Assembly: GCA_035513055.1 (NCBI GenBank)
Contig: DATKCT010000066.1
Location: 1 to 64,000 of the forward strand
Direction: 5' to 3'
From: DATKCT01 sp035513055
GTDB lineage: Bacteria; Verrucomicrobiota; Verrucomicrobiia; Verrucomicrobiales; DEV007
Length of the DNA stretch: 64,000 nucleotides
The position numbers and the translations under genes are program-made. Below are positions 35,385 to 44,831 of this stretch, one piece after another; positions within the stretch are counted from its first letter, which is position 1; every line of letters begins with the position of its first letter. The notes under the pieces were generated by a model. It saw nothing but the letters and a program-made list of their open reading frames with translations. It did no database searches and had not been told where the DNA came from.

Positions 35385-36479
35385 ATGGCCGCAGCATCCC
35401 AGCCCCGCGCAACCCCTTCTAGCCTGAAACCCGCTCGTTTCGCCGGAGTCCTATCCGCGTTCGCCCTGGCCCTCCTCCTCCTCCTCGCTCCCTCCGCGCG
35501 GAGCGACGAACTGCGCCTGCTGACCATGCGCGAAGGAACCGCCTGGTATGCCTTCGGCGCCACGCTCTACAAACTCCTCAAGGACGAACTTCCCGAGGGC
35601 GTCCACCTCGTCGTCCTGCCGCGCGGCGGCGGCGTGGTCAATCCCCTGGCTGTCGCGGCCGGAAAAGCCGATCTGGCCATCGCCAATGTCGCCACCGCCC
35701 GCTGGGCCTACGAGGACAAGGCCGGGTCCTCCTCGACTCAAGCAGAATCCAACTTGCGCGCCCTGGCCGGCGGCCTCAATCAGGTCTGGTTCATGATCCT
35801 GGCCCGGGACGACCTGATCCAGAGGGCCGGCTCCACTGATCTCAAAACGATCCTCCATGCGGATCGCGCCCCGCGCATTGTGATGAAACCACGCGGCAGC
35901 AGCGTTCCACCCTTGGCCGGCCGGATCTTCGAGATCCTCGACACCAGCCGGGAGGATATCCTCCGGCGCGGCGGGTCGATCCATCAGGTTTCCGCTTCGC
36001 AAATACCCGCGCTGCTCCGCGGTGGCGGAGCTGATCTCTACCTGGAGGCGGGCCCGCTCGGCCACCCCACTGTGACCGAAGCGTGCCTCACCACGCCGCT
36101 GCGTTTCCTGGCCCTGCCTGACGTTGTTCTCGAGGCTCTCGCCAAGGAAGGATTGGCCTCGAGTCCGCTCCCGCCGTTCTTCAAAGGACAGGACCAACCC
36201 GTTCCCAGCGTGGATCTCGGGACTGTTCTGATCGCTCACTCCGGCCTATCCGATGAAATCGCCTATCTCATCACCAAGACGCTGTGTCAGAATCAGGCGG
36301 CCATGGCGCGCGCCCACAAGGCATGGTCGCGCTTCGACCCCTCGCGCGCTGGCCTTCCGGCGCGGACCGGACTTCCGTTACATCCCGGCGCCGCCCGTTA
36401 CTACCGGGAACAAGGCTGGCCTGCTGACGATTCCTCCGAAGACGGCCCTGTGAGGGATGGCCAGCCCGCCGGTCCATGA
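35385..36479 (+). CDS. TAXI-family TRAP transporter solute-binding protein
   Basis: About 364 residues. ATG 35385 begins a clear signal peptide (ARFAGVLSAFALALLLLLAPSARS); ATG 35334 is another possible start. The mature part shows the TAXI pattern: LRLLTMREGTAWYAFGATLY, GGGVVNPLAVAAGKADLAIA, NVATARWAYEDK, and a lobe-2 region ending in YYREQGW. TAXI proteins bind small carboxylates such as glutamate in the periplasm and hand them to a fused TRAP permease. The stop overlaps the permease start (ATGA), and a DUF1445 gene follows in the same way. Confidence 0.92.
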   Translation: MAAASQPRATPSSLKPARFAGVLSAFALALLLLLAPSARSDELRLLTMREGTAWYAFGATLYKLLKDELPEGVHLVVLPRGGGVVNPLAVAAGKADLAIANVATARWAYEDKAGSSSTQAESNLRALAGGLNQVWFMILARDDLIQRAGSTDLKTILHADRAPRIVMKPRGSSVPPLAGRIFEILDTSREDILRRGGSIHQVSASQIPALLRGGGADLYLEAGPLGHPTVTEACLTTPLRFLALPDVVLEALAKEGLASSPLPPFFKGQDQPVPSVDLGTVLIAHSGLSDEIAYLITKTLCQNQAAMARAHKAWSRFDPSRAGLPARTGLPLHPGAARYYREQGWPADDSSEDGPVRDGQPAGP

Positions 36480-38434
36480 GCGGTTCTGCATCCGCCCTCT
36501 CCGCTGGAAGCGCCCTGCGAACCTGCGTCGGGATGGCTTGCCTGTTGTTCCACTTCGGGCTCCTGGCCTATCCACTGCCTCCGCTGCCTCAGCGGGCCAT
36601 TCACCTCGCATTCGCTCTGGCGCTTGTCCTGGCCTGGAATCCACTCCCCAAACCGGTCCCCCTGCGCCGCACCATCGACGGGCTGCTTCTCGCAGGCGCC
36701 GCCGCCGCCGCTCTGTATTACCTCGTTGCCGGAACCCGCCTCGAATCGCGCATGGAGATGATCGATCCCGTCTTCGCCATCGACCGGCTGGCGGGAGGGT
36801 TGCTCATCCTATTGCTCCTCGAAACCGTTCGCCGCTGTGTGGGATGGAATCTCCTGTCCGTCCTCCTGCTCGCGCTCGTTTACGGCTTCTTCGGGCGCTG
36901 GTTTCCCGATTGGGCCTCCTGGCCGCTCGTCCCGGATCTCCTGCGCTTCGGGGGATTCTCCATGAACGACGCCGTGGAAAACCTAACCATGACGACGGAC
37001 GGCGTTCTCGGATTCACCACCGCGACTTCTGTGGATCTCGTCTTTTACTTCGTCGTCTTCGGCGCGTTTTACAGCGCCATCGGAGGAAGCCGGTTTCTCA
37101 TGGACGCCGGGTTGCGCCTGGCCGGGTCCGGCCCTTCCAATCCCGCCCGCGCCGCCATCGTCGCCAGCAGTCTCATGGGCAGCGTGAGCGGAAGCGCTGT
37201 GGCCAATGTCGCCACGACAGGCTTCTTAACCATACCCTTGATGCGCCGATGCGGATACACCTCCACTCAAGCCGCGGGCATCGAAGCCATCGCTTCCACC
37301 GGAGGGCAACTCCTGCCCCCGATCATGGGTGTAGCCGCCTTCGTGATGGCGGAGCGTCTCGAAATCCCCTACCCACAGATCGCTCTGGCCGGCCTTATAC
37401 CCGCTCTGGCCTTCTACCTGACGCTCTTTCTCACCGCGCGCAATCCGGCCTCCCCTTCCGCTTCCGCCGCGACCACAAGCCGTCTTCCGACCGAGAGCCT
37501 TCGCCGCCGGCTTTATCTTCTCCTCCCTATTGCGGTGCTTCTGGCGCTCTTCGCGATGGGAAAGCCTCCCGCTCTCAGCGCTGCGGCGGCCTGCGGAGTC
37601 TGCCTGCTTTTGGGTTGCCTCGCTCCTCTCGCTTCGCGAACCTCTCTCTCGGTTTGGCGCGACGCTCTCGACTCGGGAATTCGGCGGGCCGCCGAAGTCG
37701 CGGTCCCCATCGCCGCCATCGGCATCGTCATCACCGTGGCCGTTCAGTCGGGTTTAGCCCTGCGCTTCTCCGTGGAATTGGTGGAAATGAGCGCGGGCCA
37801 CAGCGCTGCTGGGCTCCTTCTCGTCATGGGCGGGTGCCTGGTCTTGGGCATGGGCCTGCCCACTGTCGCCGCTTACGTGCTTGGAGCGACCCTCCTCGCC
37901 CCGGCATTGCTCGAGATCGGCATACCCGAGCTGTCCGCGCATTTCTTCATCTTCTATTACTGCGTTCTGTCCATGGTCACCCCGCCGGTGGCCTTGGCCA
38001 GCGCCACTGCTGCGGGTCTCGCCGCCGCGCCCTTTCTCAGCGTCTGCATCCATGCGCTCAGGCTTGGAGTTCCGGCCTTCCTTCTTCCTTGCCTCTTCGT
38101 CTTTGAACCGGCCCTCCTCGCGCAGGGGTCCGTCCTCCGGGTCGTCGCCGCTGCCGCCATCGGCCTGACTGGAGCATTGGCGGCGGCGGCAGCTTCCTCT
38201 GGCCGCTGCTTTGGCCCCCTCACATTCTCCGGGCGGACATTTCTGGGTTTGGCCGCTTTGGCAATCTTTACCGGACCCCTTTGCGTCCCGGGCAGCGCTC
38301 TGCACGATAGCTTTCCCCTAACTAAGAGCCTTCCTGGGGTCGCCGCAGTCGCCGCCTTCTGCGCCCTGCGCCTCCGGTTGCAATACCGCCGCACCATCGT
38401 TTCCGCGCCGCCGTCTTCCTCCTCCCTCCCATGA
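36476..38434 (+). CDS. TRAP transporter permease, fused small and large subunits (TAXI type)
   Basis: A 652-aa polytopic protein with about 17-18 membrane segments. The N-terminal ~200 residues correspond to the small DctQ-like unit (PLPPLPQRAIHLAFALALVL) and the rest to the DctM-like unit, with the landmark VASSLMGSVSGSAVANVATT, GIEAIASTGGQLLPPIMGVA and VLGMGLPTVAAYVLGATLLA. The last part (FYYCVLSMVTPPVALASATA) closes the transport domain, followed by extra helices. Such fusions partner with TAXI binding proteins and use a Na+ gradient. Four-base overlaps on both sides mark a compact operon. Confidence 0.94.
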   Translation: MSGSASALSAGSALRTCVGMACLLFHFGLLAYPLPPLPQRAIHLAFALALVLAWNPLPKPVPLRRTIDGLLLAGAAAAALYYLVAGTRLESRMEMIDPVFAIDRLAGGLLILLLLETVRRCVGWNLLSVLLLALVYGFFGRWFPDWASWPLVPDLLRFGGFSMNDAVENLTMTTDGVLGFTTATSVDLVFYFVVFGAFYSAIGGSRFLMDAGLRLAGSGPSNPARAAIVASSLMGSVSGSAVANVATTGFLTIPLMRRCGYTSTQAAGIEAIASTGGQLLPPIMGVAAFVMAERLEIPYPQIALAGLIPALAFYLTLFLTARNPASPSASAATTSRLPTESLRRRLYLLLPIAVLLALFAMGKPPALSAAAACGVCLLLGCLAPLASRTSLSVWRDALDSGIRRAAEVAVPIAAIGIVITVAVQSGLALRFSVELVEMSAGHSAAGLLLVMGGCLVLGMGLPTVAAYVLGATLLAPALLEIGIPELSAHFFIFYYCVLSMVTPPVALASATAAGLAAAPFLSVCIHALRLGVPAFLLPCLFVFEPALLAQGSVLRVVAAAAIGLTGALAAAAASSGRCFGPLTFSGRTFLGLAALAIFTGPLCVPGSALHDSFPLTKSLPGVAAVAAFCALRLRLQYRRTIVSAPPSSSSLP

Positions 38435-39210
38435 GCAACTCGATTCTCCCATCCGATCCACGCGCCCTGCGTCAACTCATCCGGGAAGGGCTCTATACGG
38501 GACCCACCCGCGGTCTCGCGCCGGGCAGAATCCAGTGCAATCTGGTCGTCTTGCGACAGAGCCACGCCGCGGATTTCCTCCTATACTGCCAGCGCAACTC
38601 CAAAGCCTGTCCGCTCATCGAGGCAACCGGTCCGGGCGACCCCGAACCGAGATGCAGCGCCGCCGGAGCGGACCTCCGCACCGATCTGCCTCGCTACAAC
38701 GTCTTTCGTAATGGCCGCTGCGAAGCGGAACCCAAGGACATCATTTCGCTATGGGAACCGGACCACGTCGCCTTTCTCTTGGGGTCGGGTATGAGTTCGG
38801 ACGACGCCCTCCAGCGGGCCGGGATTCCCACGGACAGCCACCGCTGGGTTCTGCGCAGCGCCGTTCCCACTGAGCCAGCGGGACCTTTTCGCGGCAACCT
38901 CATCGTGACGATGCGCTGGCTAACCTCCCGGCAAGCCATCCAAGCCGTCCGCATCACAGCCCGCTATCCACTCCATCACGGGGCTCCCTTCCATATCGGA
39001 GATCCCGCAGCCATCGGCGCGGATCTCCAGGCGCCGCTCTTTGGAGGTCCCGTTCCCGAAAAACCCCGGGATCAAATCGCCCTCTTCTGGCCCTGCGGCG
39101 TCACCCCTCAATCCTCAGCCGAATCCGCCGCGCTCGACCTCATGATTACTCACGCTCCTGCCCACGCCTTCATTACCGACCTGCTCGCCGACGAGCACGC
39201 CACGGGATGA
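38431..39210 (+). CDS. DUF1445 / D-glutamate cyclase-like (putative hydro-lyase) protein
   Basis: 259 residues of the PF07286 family. Typical stretches: RALRQLIREGLYTGPTRGLA, GRIQCNLVVLRQSHAADFLL, CQRNSKACPLIE, TDLPRYNVFRNGRC, LGSGMSSDDALQRAG, GNLIVTMRWLTSRQAIQAVR and HGAPFHIGDPAAIG. A eukaryotic relative turns D-glutamate into 5-oxo-D-proline; the bacterial activity is often listed as hydro-lyase without proof. The start overlaps the permease stop (ATGA). The tie to a TAXI-TRAP system suggests that the imported solute is its substrate, perhaps D-glutamate or a related acid. This is inference. Confidence 0.9.
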   Translation: MSNSILPSDPRALRQLIREGLYTGPTRGLAPGRIQCNLVVLRQSHAADFLLYCQRNSKACPLIEATGPGDPEPRCSAAGADLRTDLPRYNVFRNGRCEAEPKDIISLWEPDHVAFLLGSGMSSDDALQRAGIPTDSHRWVLRSAVPTEPAGPFRGNLIVTMRWLTSRQAIQAVRITARYPLHHGAPFHIGDPAAIGADLQAPLFGGPVPEKPRDQIALFWPCGVTPQSSAESAALDLMITHAPAHAFITDLLADEHATG

Positions 39211-39358
39211 AGCGTCTCCAAGTGAGTGGCGTTTTCCTTGGCAAAGTCCAACTCCTTCTGGGCCGGATTCGAGAAACCGGCGCGCTTTTCGCGTCGCTGG
39301 CGAGATCCTCCGCCTAACCCGCCACAGCGGAAAGGGTATGAGAAATGTGGGTGAACCC

Positions 39359-40294
39359 TTACTTCATCTGCGCGAATCGCTCCCGCAACAAGTCTGACGC
39401 CGTCTTGCCCTTGACCCGTGCCCGGGCCTCATCGATGGCCGCATGTTCCAGCACATTCTTGCTAGGACGTTCCACCTGATAGAACACTCCGAACTTCCCA
39501 GGATACTGCAAGTCAGCCAGCGCATAGGCCGCCCGCTCGTCGGTGACATCATGCCGCTCCTCGTCCTCGGGAGTCCCGTCCCAGGTCTTTTCTTCAATCA
39601 CGTCGAACGTTCCGCCCTTTCGCGGATTCCCGTCGTCGAACGCGCCCGGATAAAAAATCACACATTCCGACAAACATTCCACCACAGAGAAACCGGGATG
39701 GCGGATGGCGCGTTCGAAATGCTCGATCATATGCTTCACTTGCGTCGCGTGAGTGCGCCCGATGAACGAGGCCCCGCCGGCGACCAGCTTCTTCATAGGA
39801 TTGATGGGCCGGTCGATCGCCCCTAATGGATCGGTCTTCGACTTGTAGCCTACCGGAGAAGTCGGTGAAGTCTGTTTCTTCGTCAACCCATAGACAAAGT
39901 TGTCCATGATGACGTAGGTCAAATTGATGTTCTTCCGGGCGGCGTGATCCAGATGGTTGCCCCCAATGGAAAAACCGTCCCCGTCGCCGCCGAAAACGAA
40001 GACGTGCACATCGGGCCGCGAGAGGCTCACGCCCGTTGCCAAAGGCAGCGCCCGGCCGTGAATGAAATGGATCCCATGTCCGTTGACGAAATAGGGGAAT
40101 CGCGACGAACAGCCGATCCCAGCGATGGTCACGATGTTCTGATGAGGGATTTGCAGGTTCTCCAACACTTTGAAGAACGCCGCCAGCACAGCAAAATCAC
40201 CGCAGCCAGGACACCACGTGGGATGATCCGCCGTCAGTTGTTTCTTTGTGAGCTTTTCCTGCGGCGGCTCAAGCAGAGGACTTGCGGTGGTCAT
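39359..40294 (-). CDS. korB: 2-oxoacid:ferredoxin oxidoreductase, beta subunit
   Basis: 311 residues of the thiamine-diphosphate subunit. HPTWCPGCGDFAVL gives the first cluster cysteines, IAGIGCSSRFPYF the third and ECLSECVIFYPGA the fourth; FGGDGDGFSIGGNH is the ThDP/Mg motif. The sequence fits 2-oxoglutarate (KorB) more than pyruvate enzymes, but the substrate is not certain. The alpha subunit lies upstream, separated by 82 bases that contain a short G-rich direct repeat. There is no separate ferredoxin-like subunit nearby. Confidence 0.93.
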   Translation of the reverse strand: MTTASPLLEPPQEKLTKKQLTADHPTWCPGCGDFAVLAAFFKVLENLQIPHQNIVTIAGIGCSSRFPYFVNGHGIHFIHGRALPLATGVSLSRPDVHVFVFGGDGDGFSIGGNHLDHAARKNINLTYVIMDNFVYGLTKKQTSPTSPVGYKSKTDPLGAIDRPINPMKKLVAGGASFIGRTHATQVKHMIEHFERAIRHPGFSVVECLSECVIFYPGAFDDGNPRKGGTFDVIEEKTWDGTPEDEERHDVTDERAAYALADLQYPGKFGVFYQVERPSKNVLEHAAIDEARARVKGKTASDLLRERFAQMK

Positions 40295-40308
40295 GGGTCG
40301 GAAGGTTG

Positions 40309-40333
40309 TGGCAGGGGGTGGCAGGGGGTGGCA
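40309..40333. repeat. 10-bp G-rich direct repeat upstream of korB
   Basis: GCAGGGGGTG occurs twice in a row (40311-40330) with matching edges (GTG before, GCA after), within the leader of korB and about 17 bases from its start. It could affect translation or be a slippage site; no function is evident. Confidence 0.7.
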
Positions 40334-40376
40334 TTGAATCTCGGCGAGAATACGTTCGGCTCGATTCGGCTCTCCT

Positions 40377-42230
40377 TCAAGTTTCCCGAAGCCGGCTTGC
40401 GCCAGCCAATATCTCCCGGATTTTGAAGGTGAGTCCGTCGGTCTTCGTGATGCTGCGAATCCGGGGATTGGCGTAAGCGGCCCTGAGAATCATGGCCAAC
40501 TGGCCAAATCCGTAGAGCCCTTCGTCGTTCATCTCGACGACCAGCACGTGCTCGAAACCATCCATAATCTCATCGAGGCCAGGCGGCAATGGATGCAGAT
40601 AGCGCAAATGCATGCAGGATACGCTCATCCCGGTTTCGCGCGCACGGCGGGTGGCTTCCAGGATGGGTCCATAAGTGGATCCCCAACCCACCAGTAGAAT
40701 CTCGCCTTCTTCGCCTCCAATCACCTCCGGCCGCGGCAGGTCTTCGCGCAAACGCTTCAGCTTCTCCCGCCGCCGGATGGTCATCTTCTGGTGTAGCGCG
40801 GGACTGCCTGAAGGATGGCCCCACTCGTCATGTTCCAAGCCCGTCACCACGGGGTACTTTCCGCTGGTCATTCGGCTTCCGGGAGGCGCGTGACGGGTTT
40901 CTCCCTCGAGCGGATAGGGCTGAAACTGCTCGGGCCGGTCCGCCAGATCCAACTCCGGTTCGAAGACGACGTCGCTCCAATGGGGCTCCTGCATGACTTC
41001 GATCCGCGTCGCCAAAGCCTGGTCTGTCAACACGATCACCGGCACACTGTAGGCCCTGGCCAGGCGGCAGGCTTCCACCGCGGTGTGAAAACAGTCCTCG
41101 ACATTCCGCGGCGCGATCACAATCCGCGGGGAATCGCCATGACTGCCATAAATGGCCTGCAGCAGATCGCTCTGCTCCACGCTGGTCGGCAATCCCGTGC
41201 TCGGTCCCCCGCGTTGCACGTTGATCACCACCAAAGGCAACTCCGCCATCGACGCATAACTCAACGCCTCCATCTTGAGAGAAAGCCCCGGACCCGAGCT
41301 GCCGGTCACCGCCAAATGCCCCGCATAGGCAAAGCCCAAGGTCGCCGAGACCGCCGCCAGTTCGTCCTCCGCCTGCACGAACATGCCGCCATACTTGGGA
41401 AGCTCGGCCCGTAAAACCTCCATGATCGAGGACCAGGGCGTGATCGGATAGCCGGCCCCGTAGCGCACGCCGCCCGCAAGCAACCCGTAGGTCAGCGCCG
41501 TATTCCCGTCCGTGGTGACCCTTTCCCCCTCGCGCGCGGCGCCCGCTCCCAAGTCGTAAACCCGGCTGAAAACGTCTCCAACCGGGTAAGCATAGCCCGC
41601 GTCGAAGGCCAACATGGCCGTGCGAAGCACGCTCTCGTGCTTTTTCCCGAATTGCCGCTCAATGATCTTCACAAGCTTCTCCCGGTCCAGCCGGAACAGT
41701 TGGCAGACCAGACCCAACACGAACATGTTCTTTCCACGGGACTTGGCCGAACCCCCAATCGCCTCGATCGTCGTCGTCGTGATCGGCGCCCCGACCTGTT
41801 CCACGCGCCGGTTTTCCGGATCGCAAACCACCTCATCCTTGTCGTAAAGACACACTCCACCGTCCCGCAACGACCCGATATGGCTGTCGTAGCTGTGCTG
41901 GTAAAATGTCACCAAAAAATCCGCGTCGTCGCCCGCTGAGAGCACTTGCCCGGAACCCAAGTGCACCTGAAAAATCGAGGGGCCGCCCGATATCGTCGAC
42001 GGAATCGTCATGTAGGTCATGACTTCCTGCGCGCTGCGCCCCGCCAATCGCGCCAGAAACCCGCCGATCGTCTGAATCCCGTCCTGCGAGTTCCCCGCAA
42101 ACCGGATCACGGCATCTTGAATGCTGTCGATCCGCCGGACATCCAGGGTATGGGAACCTCCCTCGGGATCCTGCGGGGCGGGGTTCTTCAGATTGGTGCT
42201 CATCGTGGGCGCGTAATCAGAACAGTCCAT
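40377..42230 (-). CDS. korA: 2-oxoacid:ferredoxin oxidoreductase, fused gamma-alpha subunit
   Basis: 617 residues. The N-terminal ~200 residues are the gamma domain (VRFAGNSQDGIQTIGGFLAR-like start, YMTIPSTISGGPSIFQVHLG). The alpha domain follows (~240-610): TALTYGLLAGGVRYGAGYPI, TPWSSIMEVL, QAEDELAAVSATLGFAYAG, TGSSGPGLSLKMEAL, NVQRGGPSTGLPTSVEQSDL and the C-terminal LRYLHPLPPGLDEIM. This gamma-alpha fusion is the usual KorA type for ferredoxin-linked 2-oxoglutarate oxidation or reductive carboxylation. ATG 42230 and ATG 42203 are both possible; conserved sequence starts later. Confidence 0.93.
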   Translation of the reverse strand: MDCSDYAPTMSTNLKNPAPQDPEGGSHTLDVRRIDSIQDAVIRFAGNSQDGIQTIGGFLARLAGRSAQEVMTYMTIPSTISGGPSIFQVHLGSGQVLSAGDDADFLVTFYQHSYDSHIGSLRDGGVCLYDKDEVVCDPENRRVEQVGAPITTTTIEAIGGSAKSRGKNMFVLGLVCQLFRLDREKLVKIIERQFGKKHESVLRTAMLAFDAGYAYPVGDVFSRVYDLGAGAAREGERVTTDGNTALTYGLLAGGVRYGAGYPITPWSSIMEVLRAELPKYGGMFVQAEDELAAVSATLGFAYAGHLAVTGSSGPGLSLKMEALSYASMAELPLVVINVQRGGPSTGLPTSVEQSDLLQAIYGSHGDSPRIVIAPRNVEDCFHTAVEACRLARAYSVPVIVLTDQALATRIEVMQEPHWSDVVFEPELDLADRPEQFQPYPLEGETRHAPPGSRMTSGKYPVVTGLEHDEWGHPSGSPALHQKMTIRRREKLKRLREDLPRPEVIGGEEGEILLVGWGSTYGPILEATRRARETGMSVSCMHLRYLHPLPPGLDEIMDGFEHVLVVEMNDEGLYGFGQLAMILRAAYANPRIRSITKTDGLTFKIREILAGASRLRET

Positions 42231-42421
42231 CTACTGAGGGCGTATGTAACACGTTCCCCGCTGGGTGCAAAAACTTCCACGCGCCCCGATACCCCGTCAG
42301 AACGCTTCCTCCCCCGTCTTGTCCCCGGCCGCCCCCGCCCCCGGCCCCGTTGCCGGCCGGACGAACCCATCCTCTAAACCGGTTGCTAAAACCCTACCCG
42401 CCTGTTTCTGTCGCACCTGCC

Positions 42422-43969
42422 ATGAGCCAGACCATCCCCGCAGCCTCTCAGGACCCGGCCCTGATGGAGAAAATCGTCAGCCTGTGCAAGCGCCGCGGGT
42501 TCATCTTCCAAGCCAGCGAGATCTACGGCGGCCTCAACGGCTGTTGGGACTACGGTCCTCTTGGAGCCGAATTGAAGAAGAACCTCAAGGACTATTGGTG
42601 GCGCCGCTATGTCCGCGAACGCGACGACATCGTCGGGATGGATGGCGCCATTCTTCAGAATCGCCGCGTCTGGCAGGCCAGCGGTCACGAGGCCACCTTC
42701 AGCGATCCCCTCGTCGATTGCCGCATCACCAAGTCCCGGTTCCGGGCCGATCATCTCTACTTTTCCGAGGTGCGAATCGACGGCGAAATTCGCGCTTATG
42801 TCTCCGTGTTGGAATCTCCGGGCATGCAAGAAGAAGCGCAAAACCGCGCCCGGAAACGCATTCGTCAGGAAAAGCTCGAGGGCGAACTCGCGCCCATAAA
42901 CCTGCGGGCCTTCACCGAAGCCACGCCCGCAGAGCGCGCCCTGATCCCCTCGCCCCTCGCCGATGTGCCTGGTTCCCTCACCGAACCGCGCCATTTCAAT
43001 CTCATGTTCAAAACCTTCGTTGGCCCCGTGGAAAGCGACGCCAACGTCGCCTACCTGCGCCCGGAAACCGCTCAGGCCATTTTTGTCCAGTTCAGGAACG
43101 TCGCTGAAACCTCCCGCGTCCGTCTCCCTTTCGGCATCGCCCAGATCGGCAAAGCCTTCCGCAACGAGATCAACCCTCGCAATTACACCTTCCGCTCGCG
43201 GGAGTTCGAGCAGATGGAGATCGAGTATTTCTGCCGGCCCGAACAGGGACTGCCGCTCCTCAAACTCTGGCTCGATGAGCGCCTGCGATTCTACGAAGAT
43301 ATCGGCATCCCGCACGACTGCCTCCACGTCCTCGACGTTCCCGAAGATCAGCGCGCCCACTACTCCCGCGGCACCTACGACATCGAATACGATTTTCCCT
43401 TCGGACGCCAGGAACTGGAAGGCGTGGCCTATCGCACCGATTACGACCTTTCCCGGCACCAGGAATGCAGCGGCAAGTCCCTCGAATTCTTCGATGAGGA
43501 CACGAAAACCAAGTTCGTCCCCCACGTGGTCGAGCCCAGCGCCGGCGTCGACCGCACCGTCCTCGCCCTCCTTTGCTCCGCCTACGCCGAGGAGAGCGTC
43601 GCCGATGAAAAGGGCCAGGCCGAAACCCGCACCGTGCTCCGCTTCCATCCGCGCATGGCCCCGGTCAAATGCGCTGTCTTTCCCCTCCTCAAAAACAAGC
43701 CGCAACTGGTGGAACGGGCCCGGGAGATCCACGGTCTTCTCCGGCCCTACATGCAAACCTTCTACGATGAAAGCGGCGCCATCGGCCGTCGCTATCGCCG
43801 CCAAGACGAAATCGGCACTCCTTTCTGCCTAACCATCGATTTCGATACCCTCGGAGAAAGCGACCCGTCCCTCACCGATACCGTCACGCTTCGCCACCGG
43901 GATTCCATGCAGCAGGAACGAATCCCGGCTGCTCAACTCCTCCCGCGTCTTCTCGCCGCCATTCACTGA
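42422..43969 (+). CDS. glyQS: glycyl-tRNA synthetase (homodimeric type)
   Basis: 515 residues from ATG 42422 (MSQTIPAASQDPALMEKIVS). The catalytic core shows FIFQASEIYGGLNGCWDYGP, ETAQAIFVQF, motif 2 FRNEINPRNYTFRSREFEQ and motif 3 EPSAGVDRTVLALL; the C-terminal anticodon domain begins at APVKCAVFPLLKNK. This is the alpha2 form found in archaea, eukaryotes and part of the bacteria, not the alpha2beta2 GlyQ/GlyS of E. coli. The frame is open to 42350 but the added residues are unlikely. scpA begins 5 bases after the stop. Confidence 0.97.
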   Translation: MSQTIPAASQDPALMEKIVSLCKRRGFIFQASEIYGGLNGCWDYGPLGAELKKNLKDYWWRRYVRERDDIVGMDGAILQNRRVWQASGHEATFSDPLVDCRITKSRFRADHLYFSEVRIDGEIRAYVSVLESPGMQEEAQNRARKRIRQEKLEGELAPINLRAFTEATPAERALIPSPLADVPGSLTEPRHFNLMFKTFVGPVESDANVAYLRPETAQAIFVQFRNVAETSRVRLPFGIAQIGKAFRNEINPRNYTFRSREFEQMEIEYFCRPEQGLPLLKLWLDERLRFYEDIGIPHDCLHVLDVPEDQRAHYSRGTYDIEYDFPFGRQELEGVAYRTDYDLSRHQECSGKSLEFFDEDTKTKFVPHVVEPSAGVDRTVLALLCSAYAEESVADEKGQAETRTVLRFHPRMAPVKCAVFPLLKNKPQLVERAREIHGLLRPYMQTFYDESGAIGRRYRRQDEIGTPFCLTIDFDTLGESDPSLTDTVTLRHRDSMQQERIPAAQLLPRLLAAIH

Positions 43970-43974
43970 GCGAA

Positions 43975-44757
43975 ATGGCCGCATTTTCACCCCCCATGGA
44001 TGACGCTTACACCGTCCGCTTGGATATCTTCGAGGGCCCGCTCGACCTTCTTCTCTATCTCATCCGCAAGGAAGAGGTCGATATCTACGAGATCTCGATC
44101 GAACGTATCACGCGCCAATACCTCGAATACCTCGACACCTTTCGCATTCTGAATATCGAACTGGCCGGCGAGTTCGTGGTCATGGCCGCCAATCTCATGT
44201 ACATCAAAAGCCGCATGCTCCTCCCGCGGCATGAACAAATCTCCGACGACGATGAATCGGAGGACGATGACCCCCGCTGGGATCTCATCCGGCAATTGGT
44301 CGAATACAAGAAATTCAAGGACGCCGCCCAACTCCTCGGACAGCGCGAAGCCGAGCAGGGGGACCTCTTCGCCCATATTCCGGAAGTGCCGCGCCCAGCC
44401 GAACTCGCGGCCGGGGCTCCAGCGGACCTCAGCATTTTCGATCTTATCCGGGCCTTCCAAAGCGTCCTCGACCGCTTTCAAGAACAACTCGAGTTGAGCG
44501 TCATCGTCGATGACTTATTCACTGTCGGCGGGCAGATCGACTATCTCCTCACCGCCGTGCCGCCCGGAGCCCGGATCCGTTTTTCCGAGTTGTTTGCCGA
44601 AGCCACCTCCCGCCCAGAGGTCATCGTCACTTTCCTGGCCCTCCTCGAACTCATCCGTCTCCGGCATTTTACCTTTCGACAAGAGTCCATCCTCGGCGAG
44701 ATCGAGCTGCTCCGCTCCCAGGAGCCCGCCGTCTACTCAGGCATCGCTCCGGCCTAA
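43975..44757 (+). CDS. scpA: segregation and condensation protein A
   Basis: 260 residues, the kleisin subunit of the SMC-ScpA-ScpB complex that organises and segregates the chromosome. The N-terminus YTVRLDIFEGPLDLLLYLIR followed by KEEVDIYEISI is the family hallmark, and the C-terminal winged-helix (VIVTFLALLELIRLRHFTFR) contacts the SMC head. An acidic middle (ISDDDESEDDDPRWD) links the halves. ATG 43975 or the nearer ATG 43996 may be used. scpB is not in the window. Confidence 0.95.
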   Translation: MAAFSPPMDDAYTVRLDIFEGPLDLLLYLIRKEEVDIYEISIERITRQYLEYLDTFRILNIELAGEFVVMAANLMYIKSRMLLPRHEQISDDDESEDDDPRWDLIRQLVEYKKFKDAAQLLGQREAEQGDLFAHIPEVPRPAELAAGAPADLSIFDLIRAFQSVLDRFQEQLELSVIVDDLFTVGGQIDYLLTAVPPGARIRFSELFAEATSRPEVIVTFLALLELIRLRHFTFRQESILGEIELLRSQEPAVYSGIAPA

Positions 44758-44831
44758 CCAAACCAATGCCCGTTTCGCACACCGCAGCAAAAGGCCCAAA
44801 GGAAAGCGGGCCGAAAAGATGAGCCCGGCGC

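Noticed and set aside
36457..38106. 549-aa Arg/Pro-rich plus-strand frame
   Set aside because: Overlaps the TRAP permease in another frame; composition is that of a frame-shifted shadow.
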